Assembly: GCA_937911865.1 (NCBI GenBank)
Contig: CALDSK010000025.1
Location: forward strand, 1 to 64,000
Reading direction: 5' to 3'
Origin: an uncultured Synechococcus sp.
GTDB taxonomy: Bacteria > Cyanobacteriota > Cyanobacteriia > Phormidesmidales > Phormidesmidaceae
Length of the DNA stretch: 64,000 bases
In this document: positions 27,758-36,778 of the stretch, one piece after another
Position numbering within the stretch: position 1 is the stretch's first letter
Layout of the letters: each line of letters begins with the position of its first letter
The notes under the pieces: generated by a model
What the model was told of the DNA's origin: nothing
The model's database searches: none
What the model saw: the letters and a program-made list of their open reading frames with translations, nothing else
Position numbers and translations under genes: made by a program

Positions 27758-30024
27758 TCTTTCTGTAGCATCTCAGAAAAGTCTAGATTTTCTGCGGCTA
27801 AAACCAGTACAGTCGGCGGCAAGTCAGCGATTCTATCTTGCAAAATCTGGTAGTACTCGATCATGTCGTTATCGGGGAGCGCCAAGCCCAGAAAGACCAG
27901 ATCGGCGCTCGCAGACGACTGCTTGAGAATGTCATTGAAAGGGCGCCCCTCGGCCAGGATAATTTCAGATTTTGCACCAATCCGTAGGCTATTAGTCAAG
28001 TTCGTTAAGTTGGCTTCTGCGGCCTGAGCAGCCGCTGCATCTGGGACAACCAGCTTCAGGCGAATATCGGCAGAGCGCCACTGCCAGCTAGTGCGCAGTA
28101 GGTATGCCAAAATCAGCATCAGACCGCCGTTGGACTGCAAACCGCCCCACCACACATCGATTTGGCGCTTTTGATCGCGACCAAACATCGGTGGGTTAAG
28201 CGAATCAGCCGGGGATTCAGAGCTCTCTTCATCGCGATAAATAATCACGTTGCGCTTGGCGTCGTGACACATGCGAATGGTTTGGCAGTAGCGCTCAACA
28301 CTGTCGGGTGAAGGATCTTCTGTGTCACCGAGTAAAACGGTATTAGGCACTAGCGGACCCATGCCGTAGGTTTCTAGCAGTTGCCTAGAGCCCACGTAAG
28401 GATCGTCAGCGGTAATGATTTTGGCGAAAGCTTGGATGCCTTTGCGGTCCAGGAAGTCACGCAGGGTGACTTCGGCCTTTTCCTGTTGAGCAATGCTGCG
28501 TGAGCCACTAGGCAGAATGCTGGCTACCGTAATCAGACCGCGATTGTGTGTGAAGGCACGGGCCATCTCTATCAAGTACCAGCGCTTAGTCGGAGTTCCA
28601 GAGAGAACCAGCAGGTGAGGACGCCAGTTTTTAGGATCGGCGTTGTCATCAATGTTGAGTAGGGCCGTGCGGACAATTGTCATCCAGACGCCCTGGCGAA
28701 CGTCTCCCCAGGTGCTTTCGATTTGTCGGCGCTCTAGCCAGAAGTAAATTAGGCCAACGATCACAAGTGCGGCAATCGTCGCAACTGGGTTGATTAGAAA
28801 CATTACGGCAATACAGCCGATAGCCCCTAGTAAAGACAGTGACCAGTGCACGCGAAAGGTAGGCCGAAAAGAAGGGCTCTGCAAAAAGCCTTCTAGCCCC
28901 GCAGCGATGTTGAGCACCATGTACGTGGTGAGGAAGAACATGGAGAGGACCGGAGCGATCGCATCTAAACTCCCCATCATCACCACCGCCAGCACAATGC
29001 CTAGGGTAAACAGCGTCCCTAACCGAGGATCGTCTGTAGGCCCGTTGCCCTTGCCCAGCCAGCGCAAGCTGCTCGGCAAAATGTTGTCGCGAGCTAGCGC
29101 CTGCAAAATACGCGGTGCCCCCAAGATGCTGCCAATCGCACTAGAGAGCGAGGCCCCCCAGACCCCTAGAACAATCGAATCGATCAGAAAATCGCCACCG
29201 ATCGCGATGCGCTTCATCACCATGACATCCGAGTTCAGCAGCGCGTCCGAAGCGGTAGGTGTACGCAGCACCAGCAGAAAGGGAATCGCCATATAAATGA
29301 CATAGCCGACGATTACCGCAGCTAAGGTACCGCGGGGAATGGCACGAATGGGATCTTTGAGGTCGCCCGACATGTTCACACCCGACATGATGCCCGTTAC
29401 CGCTGGGAAGAAGACGGCAAATACGGCCCAAAAGCCGACGCGAGGAACCTCAGAAGAGGCCGCATCGGAGGCGATTGGCGTAACATCGTTACCAAAAACT
29501 AAGGCGATCAGCGATAGGGCAATCGCCGCCATAATCACGTACTGCGCCTTGATGGCAATGTCGGCCGAGCCTAACGCCAAAGCAGTCACCAGCACCGTCG
29601 TAATGAGTGCCACCACGACGATAGAGACGCCTGGAAAAATATTTTTTACACTTTCTGCAAAACCGATGGTGTACAGAGCCACCGAGAGTGCCTGAGCAAA
29701 GTACAGCGGAATGCCGACCGCACCGCCGGTTTCAATGCCCAGCGAACGGCTGATCATGTAGTAAGCACCGCCGGCGCGAACGACCTTGTCAGTCGCGATC
29801 GCACTAATAGAAAGCGCCGTGAGGAACGTAATGGATGTCGCAATTGTGACAATAATCAGCGTAGCCGGTAGGCCAACTTGGCCCACCACCCAGCCAAAGC
29901 GCAGATACATAATGACGCCCAAAATCGTCAGAATAGAGGGCGTAAACACACCACCAAAAGTCCCAAGGCCGGTGGCTTCGTCCTTACTCGGCAGCGTTAC
30001 GACATCAGGAGAATTAGAAGTCAT
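27754..30024 (-). CDS. APC-superfamily permease (SLC12-like cation-chloride/amino-acid transporter)
   Basis: 756 residues. About 12 transmembrane helices lie in residues 20-425 (FTPSILTILGVIMYLRFGW, GGAYYMISRSLGIETGGAVG, FFPAVTGIMSGVNMSGDLKD, GSILGAPRILQALARDNILP). The GVNMSGDLKDP-type signature is typical of SLC12-like members of the APC family. A long soluble C-terminal domain (about 445-756) has nucleotide-binding-like segments and an aliphatic strand pattern. It likely moves K+, Cl- or an amino acid; substrate unresolved. Confidence 0.88.
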   Translation of the reverse strand: MTSNSPDVVTLPSKDEATGLGTFGGVFTPSILTILGVIMYLRFGWVVGQVGLPATLIIVTIATSITFLTALSISAIATDKVVRAGGAYYMISRSLGIETGGAVGIPLYFAQALSVALYTIGFAESVKNIFPGVSIVVVALITTVLVTALALGSADIAIKAQYVIMAAIALSLIALVFGNDVTPIASDAASSEVPRVGFWAVFAVFFPAVTGIMSGVNMSGDLKDPIRAIPRGTLAAVIVGYVIYMAIPFLLVLRTPTASDALLNSDVMVMKRIAIGGDFLIDSIVLGVWGASLSSAIGSILGAPRILQALARDNILPSSLRWLGKGNGPTDDPRLGTLFTLGIVLAVVMMGSLDAIAPVLSMFFLTTYMVLNIAAGLEGFLQSPSFRPTFRVHWSLSLLGAIGCIAVMFLINPVATIAALVIVGLIYFWLERRQIESTWGDVRQGVWMTIVRTALLNIDDNADPKNWRPHLLVLSGTPTKRWYLIEMARAFTHNRGLITVASILPSGSRSIAQQEKAEVTLRDFLDRKGIQAFAKIITADDPYVGSRQLLETYGMGPLVPNTVLLGDTEDPSPDSVERYCQTIRMCHDAKRNVIIYRDEESSESPADSLNPPMFGRDQKRQIDVWWGGLQSNGGLMLILAYLLRTSWQWRSADIRLKLVVPDAAAAQAAEANLTNLTNSLRIGAKSEIILAEGRPFNDILKQSSASADLVFLGLALPDNDMIEYYQILQDRIADLPPTVLVLAAENLDFSEMLQKD

Positions 30025-30128
30025 GGTCGTTTTAGAAAGTGGGTAAAGGGGCTCTGCACCGCTTTACAGTTTAGAAGGCTTTTGGCTTACTACACAGCCA
30101 TCTTCCATACCCCTTCTTAATAAGTCCT

Positions 30129-30986
30129 ATGAGCACATCTTCCTTTGAAAGGTCGTCAAACCCTACGCTTAGCCAGTGGCAGCGCTTACTGAAAAATGCC
30201 GGGACCTGGCAGGGCTCGTTCGCTCAAATTTCTCCTGTGGGAGAATTTTTATCAGAAGTACGGACAGAAGTCGAGTTAACCCCCAGCGATGAGGGTAAGG
30301 CGATGCACCAGGAAGTGCGGCGCTACCCCGCAGATGCGCCCCCACAGGTTCAAATACTGGACTACCGTTCGCTGAATCGGGCAACGCTGTTTTTTGAAAA
30401 CGGGGCCTTTTCGCAAGGGTCTATGCAGTGGGGACCGTTTTCTAGCTTTGGAGCCGAGCTAGGGCTGATTGCAGGCGATCGCAGACTGCGGCTAGTTCAG
30501 CTATTTGAAAAAAATGAGCTAAGGCCGCTTACGCTCATTCGAGAACGAAAGCAGGGCACAGAAGCGCCAGAACGCCCAGCCCTTTCCCTAAGCGCTCTAG
30601 TTGGCACCTGGAAGGGCAAAGCCGTCACACAATACGCCGACCTGCGCCCTGACACCTACAGTGATACGCAGCTTACGGTCGAACAGATAGGGCCGACTCA
30701 AATCCGCCAAACGATTCGGCTAGGTGCAGACAGTCCCCCTCTTAGCTCCACTGGCCAGATAGAAGGCTCACAGATTCTCTTCAAGGAGGGCATGCAGCCT
30801 GTGCAGGTCTTGCTATTACCCGACGGTGCCTCTTCTACCTGCCCCACCCAAATCACTCCACGTCAGCCCATCTTCTTAGAAGTTGGCTGGCTCATCGACA
30901 GCCATACCCGTCAGCGCCTGATTCGGCGCTACGATGCCGCGGGTGCCTGGGTTAGCCTTACGCTCGTCACAGAACAGAAAGAGTAA
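30129..30986 (+). CDS. DUF3598 family protein
   Basis: 285 residues, ATG start. Two repeated beta-sheet lobes (about 20-145 and 155-280) with WxG-type patterns (GTWQGSFAQISPVGEF; GTWKGKAVTQYADLRPDTY) and FFENGAFSQGSMQWGPFSSFG, as I recall in DUF3598, a lipocalin-like cyanobacterial and algal family. It is soluble with no catalytic residues apparent. It is divergent from the permease gene. Confidence 0.8.
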   Translation: MSTSSFERSSNPTLSQWQRLLKNAGTWQGSFAQISPVGEFLSEVRTEVELTPSDEGKAMHQEVRRYPADAPPQVQILDYRSLNRATLFFENGAFSQGSMQWGPFSSFGAELGLIAGDRRLRLVQLFEKNELRPLTLIRERKQGTEAPERPALSLSALVGTWKGKAVTQYADLRPDTYSDTQLTVEQIGPTQIRQTIRLGADSPPLSSTGQIEGSQILFKEGMQPVQVLLLPDGASSTCPTQITPRQPIFLEVGWLIDSHTRQRLIRRYDAAGAWVSLTLVTEQKE

Positions 30987-31009
30987 TACAGAGAAGACAG
31001 ATAATATCG

Positions 31010-31645
31010 CTACTGATTGCCAGTGCTAAGTCGCTCGTCTTTGCCCGTTTCGATAAAGTTGACGATTGGAATGCCAGTAATAGCACCCATGAGCAGGCCC
31101 CACGCAACGACAACGAGGAAAGATTGCAAAAGGGAAGTCTCTGCCAGCGGAACGACAAGGCCCTCGAAAGCCAAAAGCCGAGGGACTATTAAATCAGCGA
31201 GTAAGCTAAACCCTATCCACTGCCACGCGTTGCTAACCTGGCGGCGCAAAAATAGCCACTGCAATAGGCTCACGGTCAGGCTAAGCGACAAAGCGCTGAC
31301 GAATCTCATCAAGCCAAACGATACTCTGTCATCGGGCGACACAACAAAGGCGAGGATTGAAAGCAGCGTCTGCGTTAATAAAATCGTCAGCAGTTTGCCA
31401 GTAGCCGTAGCAACAATCCAGCCGTAGGCTTTCTTCAGGTAGGGCCGCAGCACAATCCACTGGCAAAACCCAGTCAGCGTGCCTGCTAGCACAGCCGTCA
31501 GTAGCAGCGAACCTACCCGCAAAGCTTCAGCGCCACCGACAGGCTGCATTGCCAGATACGCTATATGCAGCGTGTTCGCAAACAGAGCGCCGCCAATAGT
31601 CGCCAGTATCCAATCGTAAAATAGCCGCGATTTGAGATATTTCAT
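31010..31645 (-). CDS. Integral membrane protein, QWxxLR repeat type
   Basis: 211 residues with about five hydrophobic helices. Twice it carries a Q-W-x(2-3)-L-R segment: GFCQWIVLRPYLKKAYGWIV and SLLQWLFLRRQVSNAWQWIG. The same layout recurs in the gene at 32430-33137, so these are paralogs on either side of tsaB. I do not know the function; such two-repeat membrane proteins are common in cyanobacteria. Confidence 0.75.
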   Translation of the reverse strand: MKYLKSRLFYDWILATIGGALFANTLHIAYLAMQPVGGAEALRVGSLLLTAVLAGTLTGFCQWIVLRPYLKKAYGWIVATATGKLLTILLTQTLLSILAFVVSPDDRVSFGLMRFVSALSLSLTVSLLQWLFLRRQVSNAWQWIGFSLLADLIVPRLLAFEGLVVPLAETSLLQSFLVVVAWGLLMGAITGIPIVNFIETGKDERLSTGNQ

Positions 31646-31678
31646 CTTTACTTACGGGTGTTTTACCCACGCTACCAG

Positions 31679-32311
31679 CTATCGATGAACGGGATGCTGA
31701 CCATAAAAGGGAAGAACAGAAGACCATTCAGGGCGATCGCCTCTTTTGTAACGAGCAGTCGCCAACGCCATCACACCTGTCACCGACTCAGCCAGCCCCT
31801 TACCTGCTGCTGCCGTCACGTCTACAAGAGGTCGCTCCCAGCTGGCCAACACCTCTGCCCATTTGGCATTCGGTACTACCCCGTCTGCTCTAACGACTAC
31901 TAGGTTACCCTCTTCAGCAGGCCGATAAATCGCACCAAACACGGACTCTCGCTTGGCAACCATTGCGATCGCAATATCCTTATCAGCCGGCTGCGCCTGA
32001 CTTGCGCCCATCGCTGCCAACGAAGACACACCGAACAGAGGGATTTCTAGCTGCTGCGCTAACGTTCGAGCGGCCACCACCCCAATTCGCGTACCGGTAA
32101 AGCCGCCTGGCCCTTTTGCCACCGCCACAAAGCTCAAGTCCTGCCAGCGATAGGGCAAGATAAATTCCATCATCTTCACGTGCAGGTGGCTAGATACATC
32201 GCGGCCCAAATCCCACACCTGATAACGGCTAACCGACTGACTAGACGCATCGACGCCTTGGAGCATTAGGCCAAGCTGAGGGCTAGAAGTATGAATGGCA
32301 AAACCGAGCAT
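31679..32311 (-). CDS. tsaB: tRNA threonylcarbamoyladenosine biosynthesis protein TsaB
   Basis: 210 residues from the ATG at 32311 (MLGFAIHTSSPQLG); a GTG at 32347 is an alternative. TsaB is the ASKHA-fold partner of TsaD in the complex that makes t6A37 in ANN-decoding tRNAs. The MLGFAIHTSSPQLGLML start, AVAKGPGGFTGTRIGVVAARTLAQQL and the Gly-rich loop are diagnostic. The two flanking membrane genes on the same strand are unrelated to it. Confidence 0.93.
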   Translation of the reverse strand: MLGFAIHTSSPQLGLMLQGVDASSQSVSRYQVWDLGRDVSSHLHVKMMEFILPYRWQDLSFVAVAKGPGGFTGTRIGVVAARTLAQQLEIPLFGVSSLAAMGASQAQPADKDIAIAMVAKRESVFGAIYRPAEEGNLVVVRADGVVPNAKWAEVLASWERPLVDVTAAAGKGLAESVTGVMALATARYKRGDRPEWSSVLPFYGQHPVHR

Positions 32312-32380
32312 GAGCAGGTCAAAGGAGTGCAGGCGAGCAATGATCACCCTACCGCTAAACTGTAAGAGCTGGGTTACTTG

Positions 32381-32408
32381 TAACTAGATAAAGGTAACTA
32401 GATAAAGG
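32381..32408. repeat. 14-nt perfect tandem repeat, two copies
   Basis: TAACTAGATAAAGG at 32381-32394 and 32395-32408, in the gap between tsaB and the upstream membrane gene. Confidence 0.95.
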
Positions 32409-32429
32409 TGAAGTTGGCGAACAAGCGCA

Positions 32430-33137
32430 TCAGCTAAAAATTGAAACAGACGCCCGCTTCTGCGCAGCGACAAATCCAGCCAGCACCCACCCAGTGAAAA
32501 CGCCTTGAAATAGGCCCATCAGCACAAATTTCAAAATACCGACCGCCATGAGGCTTGTCAGACTCGGCGGTGGCGTTGTCATTAGCATTTCTGAAAAGAG
32601 ATCGGGTTGAGGCAGCAGCGGCACAAATTCGATAATTTTGACCATAAGCTGAGCTGCGAGCACGGCGCCTATCCAATACTCAGCATGGTCTACCCGGCTT
32701 CTTAGAAAGAACCACTGCATAGTGCCAAGGCCGAGACCAAGGCCCAAAGCAGCTGGCAAACAATACAGGTTACTCACCACTGGCACAGCCGGTAGCCAGC
32801 TAAAAGCATTCAAGCCGAGGTGTAAACCGTAGCTGCTAAAAGCGTAAATTATTGAAGCCAGGGCGCTGCCGACCGCAGTCGCAACTAGCCAACCATGCGC
32901 CTGCGTAAAATAACGCCGTAGAACTAGCCACTGACATACGCCCAAAGCCAGCCCTTCTCCGATCAACCAGCCGCCAGAGTGGCTGTAGTATCCCGAGGCA
33001 CCCAGCGGCATCGTGAACTGGATGAGCACTTTGTTCAACACAGTTCCAAGCGGCATCGCAATAAAGCAAGCCAGCATCCACCAGCGAAAGGCTCGTAATC
33101 GCCAGGTGAAATGGATGGATTGAAGAAAATTGTTCAT
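32430..33137 (-). CDS. Integral membrane protein, QWxxLR repeat type (paralog)
   Basis: 235 residues, about six hydrophobic helices. It shares the twice-repeated motif with its neighbour: GVCQWLVLRRYFTQAHGWLV and GTMQWFFLRSRVDHAEYWIG. The N-terminus (MNNFLQSIHFTWRLRAFRWW) is basic. Probably a local duplicate of the 31010-31645 gene with divergent ends. No function known. Confidence 0.75.
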   Translation of the reverse strand: MNNFLQSIHFTWRLRAFRWWMLACFIAMPLGTVLNKVLIQFTMPLGASGYYSHSGGWLIGEGLALGVCQWLVLRRYFTQAHGWLVATAVGSALASIIYAFSSYGLHLGLNAFSWLPAVPVVSNLYCLPAALGLGLGLGTMQWFFLRSRVDHAEYWIGAVLAAQLMVKIIEFVPLLPQPDLFSEMLMTTPPPSLTSLMAVGILKFVLMGLFQGVFTGWVLAGFVAAQKRASVSIFS

Positions 33138-33261
33138 GATGAAGAGGCGTTGAGTGAGATGACCTGTGCTATCTGATCCTGTGTGACTTATCAGTCTTAT
33201 CAGTGCGATCGCACCACTTTACGCAAACAACCCTTCCTAATTTCAGCACCTATCTCAGCCT

Positions 33262-33480
33262 ATGAAAACGTGTGAACTTTGCGATCGCGATTGCCCAAAG
33301 CTCACAGAACATCATCTAATTCCGCGGCAGCAAACCAAACGCAAAAAGAAAACCAAAAACAAATATAACCACACCGACTTAGGCCCTACCATCGACATCT
33401 GCTCGCCGTGTCATAAGCAGTTCCACACCCTATATCCCAATATAGAACTCGCCGATACGCTGCACTCTGCTGACCTATAG
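33262..33480 (+). CDS. Small HNH nuclease-like protein, cut short by in-frame TAG
   Basis: 72 residues. CELCDRDCPKLTEHHLIPRQ provides the zinc Cys pair and the HH catalytic motif, and CSPCHKQFHTLYPN gives the second Cys pair and His, as in compact HNH endonucleases of cyanobacteria. Translation stops at TAG (33478-33480) where the family normally continues for about 25 residues to a basic end. The continuation is present in frame. A complete HNH core is encoded before the stop, so the short form may still fold. Confidence 0.8.
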   Translation: MKTCELCDRDCPKLTEHHLIPRQQTKRKKKTKNKYNHTDLGPTIDICSPCHKQFHTLYPNIELADTLHSADL

Positions 33481-33561
33481 ACATCACACCCAGCGATGAC
33501 CAAGTTTCTCAAATTGATTGCCAAGCAAGATCCGTACAGAAAAGTCCGCACCCGTAAGTAG
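33481..33561 (+). pseudogene. In-frame continuation of the HNH gene after TAG
   Basis: Twenty-six codons follow the TAG in the same frame and end at another TAG. They encode HPAMTKFLKLIAKQDPYRKV with basic ends, which matches the usual C-terminal part of this family (M-x-K-F-L, then KQxPxxKV). This suggests one substitution split a formerly 98-residue protein, or that the TAG is read through. Confidence 0.7.
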
Positions 33562-33687
33562 CGCCTTGCCCATTGAAACGGCGCCTAATCAAACAGACAG
33601 GCTTTACATGTTCTACCTCGCGATGGGTGTGCGGTAATAGATGAATAGTATTGAATGTAGAGTGTTGCAGTTTTTACAAGGCTTTCT

Positions 33688-34590
33688 ATGGCTGGGCTAA
33701 ATCAGGTCAAAACGCTACTGCTGCTGGTGCTACTCAGCGGGCTTATTGTACTAGCAGGCTATCTACTCGTTGGCAACGAAACGGGACTGTACTACGGGCT
33801 AGGCTTTGCCGCTCTGAGCAGTTTTGGCTCCTGGTACTACTCCGATCAGGCGGCGCTCTCTGCCTTCAAGGCTCAGCCCACCCCCCGAGAAGAGCGACCA
33901 GAACTGTACGAACGAATTGAAAAGTTGTGCGATCGCGCCAGTCTCCCCAGTCCAAAGCTCTACATCGTACCTTCTAAATCTCCTAACGCCTTTGCAACAG
34001 GCCGCGACCCTGAGCACGCGGCAATCGCCCTGACCGAAGGTATTATCGACCTACTTCCTGCGGACGAACTAGACGCGGTAATTGCTCACGAACTCACCCA
34101 CGTGCGCAACCGCGACACGCTGATTCAAGCAGTCGCCGGAACGCTCTCTGGCTCGCTCACTTACCTGGGACGCATCCTGACGATTGGCGCGCTTTACTTT
34201 CCTGTAGCCCGCCTCGGCAAACGTAGCAACAGTCCGCTCGCCATTCTGTTTCTACTGATTGTTGGCCCGTTTAGCGCGGGTTTATTACAGATGGCAATCT
34301 CTAGAACCCGAGAGTTCGCGGCTGACGCAGGCGCTGCTGAGATTACCGAAAATCCGCTGGCGCTCGTTCGGGCCCTAGAGAAGTTAGAAGCCATCGGACA
34401 AGAAAATCCTATTCATGGCAATCCTGCTTACGCGGCTATGTTCATCGTCAATCCGCTATCGAAAAAAGGCTTGATGAAGCTATTTATGACCCATCCGCCC
34501 ACTGAAGATCGGATTGAGCGGCTAAAAGCACTCGCCGAAGAGTCCGCAGAAGAAAAAGAGACCGCTCAAACGCTTAGCCCAGCGACATAG
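33688..34590 (+). CDS. htpX: M48 family metalloprotease, HtpX-like
   Basis: 300 residues. HtpX proteases remove misfolded membrane proteins. Two hydrophobic helices start the protein (LLLLVLLSGLIVLAGYLLVG; LGFAALSSFGSWYYS); the zinc motif HELTH is at residues 133-137 followed by VRNRDTLIQAVAGT, and TREFAADAGAAEI (third ligand) near 212. A third and fourth helix lie near 150-200. Normal length; family name certain, gene symbol by homology. Confidence 0.93.
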   Translation: MAGLNQVKTLLLLVLLSGLIVLAGYLLVGNETGLYYGLGFAALSSFGSWYYSDQAALSAFKAQPTPREERPELYERIEKLCDRASLPSPKLYIVPSKSPNAFATGRDPEHAAIALTEGIIDLLPADELDAVIAHELTHVRNRDTLIQAVAGTLSGSLTYLGRILTIGALYFPVARLGKRSNSPLAILFLLIVGPFSAGLLQMAISRTREFAADAGAAEITENPLALVRALEKLEAIGQENPIHGNPAYAAMFIVNPLSKKGLMKLFMTHPPTEDRIERLKALAEESAEEKETAQTLSPAT

Positions 34591-34836
34591 TAGCAATGCG
34601 CGGATGCATTCGCACATTGCGAGTCACTTAGCCCGCTGAAACATCAGGGTTGTAGCCGATGACTATGCCGTAAGCTAAGTGACCAAAGCTATAGTGTCCA
34701 AGCGCACTGGGAAAGTGTGATCCAAACCCTCGTCAAGAGAAGGACGGATCCATACTATGAATGCAGTCAAGCGCAATATATCGACTTCCTATACAGAACC
34801 GAAACCCCGGACCTTAGTGTCTGGGGTTTCTTATTT
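34591..34836 (+). ncRNA. Candidate structured RNA in a convergent intergenic region
   Basis: Between the convergent htpX and GH3 genes there is no recognisable gene. Strong pairings are: GCAATGCGCG with CGCACATTGC (34593-34602, 34611-34620, one mismatch); GTCACTTAGC with GCTAAGTGAC (34623-34632, 34674-34683) enclosing a small CTGA-aaca-TCAG loop (34636-34647); CACT/AGTG at about 34705-34716; GATCC/GGATC at about 34719-34750; and finally a terminator stem at 34801-34830 followed by TTATTT. A TATAGT at 34690-34695 might be a -10 element. An independent transcript on the plus strand ending at the terminator is inferred. No known RNA family was matched. Confidence 0.35.
34801..34830 (+). terminator. 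12-bp factor-independent terminator
   Basis: GAAACCCCGGAC (34801-34812) pairs with GTCTGGGGTTTC (34819-34830) with one G-T wobble and a 6-nt loop, followed by TTATTTG. It ends a transcript coming from the left: either htpX read-through or an unannotated RNA. Confidence 0.85.
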
Positions 34837-34840
34837 GGGT

Positions 34841-34975
34841 GGAAATTTTGCACAGTGTGTGGAAATTTTGCACAGTGTTTTGCACGGGTTTATTTTGCAC
34901 AGGTTTATAAGGAGCGATCACGTTTGCACGTTGTCAGACCTTGTTGTGAGTTACCAAATGGTGAGTTATCAAATG
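34841..34975. repeat. Two tandem microduplications and a loose third
   Basis: A 20-nt unit (GGAAATTTTGCACAGTGTGT type) repeats at 34841-34860 and 34861-34880; TTTGCACGGGTTTA-type units follow near 34879-34908; a 15-nt unit (GTGAGTTAYCAAATG) repeats at 34946-34960 and 34961-34975, ending against the GH3 gene stop. Confidence 0.95.
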
Positions 34976-34983
34976 GTGAGTGA

Positions 34984-36684
34984 CTAATCTGTGAATGCGC
35001 CATCTAGAGCAGGGATAGCAAGCGATGCGCCATCTGGACTTTGATTAGGATTCAGCAGCGGCTGTAGGGCGATCGCCTGTGCCCTCTTCATTTGCCCATA
35101 GGTAAACACGCAAGGTGTATTGGCTGGTAGCAAGGGTTGAATCTGCTGCCGTACGTAAGGACTGCCGTATATCACCACGGCCTGGACGTTGCTGCCAAGC
35201 GCTTTGATTAGGCTAGAGGCGATCGCGCTCAACCCTTCACTTTGCTTAAACGGATTGCCTCGAATGAACAGCTGCACAAGGGTCGTTACATCTGTGCGCA
35301 GCCGGTCCATGTCCGCACTGCGACTGTCCATCAACACGAGAGTATAGCCCTGAGCCGTCGGCACCGTTACCGCAGGTGCAGTGCGCCCCAAAAATGGCGC
35401 GTGCAGCAAATCATCGACTAGCACCACATTTTGACCTGGAATCAGCGGCGCACTAATCGCTTGGCTCAAAGACGCTGGCGGCGCGTTCTCCACTCGCTGA
35501 GACGTACGCAAAATCTTCGTGGCTACGTCCTGAATATCTGTCGTCGCAATTTGATCTACCTGCACAGGCGGCACCGCCTGGTGCTGCCAGGCGTGGCGAG
35601 AGATGCCGTGGGTAACAGGCAAATCCGTGAGCGTATGCTTGGCTCTCCATATTCGCTCTACCGCTCGCAATATCATCTCCGGCACAATTCGCCCTGACCT
35701 GACGGCCTCACATACGGCGGCGATCGCACCTTCTACATCTGCTGGCATCAACAAAATATCGGCCCCAGCCTCTACCGCTAGCACCGCGGCTTCCGTGGGC
35801 CCGTACTGCTGAGTAATTCCGCCCATTACCAGCGCATCGGTCACAATCAAACCATCAAAGCCTAAGTCACGACGGAGCAAGCCGCTGAGCGTCACTTTTG
35901 AAAGGGTCGAAGGATAGTCAGGATCTAGCTTCGGAAGCTGCAAGTGAGCAGTCATGACACTATCAACACCCGCTGCGATCGCCGCTTTAAACGGCACCAG
36001 TTCCAGCGCCTGCAACCGGACAAAATCATGGTTTACCACGGGCAAACTCAGGTGAGAATCCATGTCCGTATCACCGTGCCCTGGAAAGTGCTTGGCCGAA
36101 GTAAGCACCGCATTGCCATAGGTCCTAGCCTGCGTTCCCGCAATAAACGCACTCGTCAGCTGGGCGACGACATCTGCCGTCTCACCAAACGCACGTACGT
36201 TAATCACAGGATTAGCTGGATTGTTATTCACATCCACCACCGGTGCCAAAATCCAGTTCAGGCCAATCGCGGTGGCTTCCTGCGCCGTTGCCGCACCCAT
36301 CTGCTCAGCCAGCGTAAGTGCCAGCGGCAAATCTCGCTGGGCAATTCCTCCTAGCGCCATTGGCGGCGCGAACCAGGTGGCCCCACTAAACCGTTGGCCC
36401 ACCCCTTCTTCAATGTCTGCCGCCATCAGTAGCGGATACTTGGCCAACATCTGAAGCTGCTGAGTACGCACGCCCAGCTCTGCGGCGCTACCGCCTAAGA
36501 AAATAACCCCACCTATGCCCAGCGACAGCCACTTTTTCAGCGCATCGGTTTTCGCTTCCCACTGCGGATATTCCACTTCATGATCAAACAAATGGCCGGT
36601 GGTTCGGACCACCATCATCTGAGCCACCTGCTCTTCGAGCGTCAGCGTATCTGGGCTAGGTAAACGAGAAGAAAGCATCGGCAT
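34984..36684 (-). CDS. Glycoside hydrolase family 3 (beta-N-acetylhexosaminidase NagZ-like)
   Basis: 566 residues. NagZ-type enzymes remove N-acetylglucosamine from muropeptides in peptidoglycan recycling. KHFPGHGDTDMDSHLSLP near residue 198 is the family signature; DALVMGGITQQYG contains the catalytic Asp region. Residues about 350-566 are an extra C-terminal domain (GH3 C-like), longer than bacterial NagZ alone. There is no signal peptide, so it probably acts in the cytoplasm. Confidence 0.9.
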   Translation of the reverse strand: MPMLSSRLPSPDTLTLEEQVAQMMVVRTTGHLFDHEVEYPQWEAKTDALKKWLSLGIGGVIFLGGSAAELGVRTQQLQMLAKYPLLMAADIEEGVGQRFSGATWFAPPMALGGIAQRDLPLALTLAEQMGAATAQEATAIGLNWILAPVVDVNNNPANPVINVRAFGETADVVAQLTSAFIAGTQARTYGNAVLTSAKHFPGHGDTDMDSHLSLPVVNHDFVRLQALELVPFKAAIAAGVDSVMTAHLQLPKLDPDYPSTLSKVTLSGLLRRDLGFDGLIVTDALVMGGITQQYGPTEAAVLAVEAGADILLMPADVEGAIAAVCEAVRSGRIVPEMILRAVERIWRAKHTLTDLPVTHGISRHAWQHQAVPPVQVDQIATTDIQDVATKILRTSQRVENAPPASLSQAISAPLIPGQNVVLVDDLLHAPFLGRTAPAVTVPTAQGYTLVLMDSRSADMDRLRTDVTTLVQLFIRGNPFKQSEGLSAIASSLIKALGSNVQAVVIYGSPYVRQQIQPLLPANTPCVFTYGQMKRAQAIALQPLLNPNQSPDGASLAIPALDGAFTD

Positions 36685-36709
36685 CTCAGACCTGAATCTT
36701 CAGCAATAA

Positions 36710-36749
36710 GCCTGAAGTAGATCCCTTTTGGAAGGGATTTACTTCAGGC
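36710..36749. terminator. 16-bp hairpin between rbfA and the GH3 gene
   Basis: GCCTGAAGTAGATCCC (36710-36725) pairs with GGGATTTACTTCAGGC (36734-36749), one G-T wobble, 8-nt loop. Located after the rbfA stop and before the GH3 start; T-run after the stem is weak, so it could be a processing or attenuating structure. Confidence 0.7.
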
Positions 36750-36778
36750 GAGTAATCAGAGAGGCTGGCTGGCAGGGC

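Noticed and set aside
34717-34983. Plus-strand reading frames of 88 and 76 codons in the intergenic region after htpX
   Set aside because: They run through a terminator hairpin and through tandem repeats, have no family resemblance, and overlap each other in different frames; the region fits a structured RNA better.
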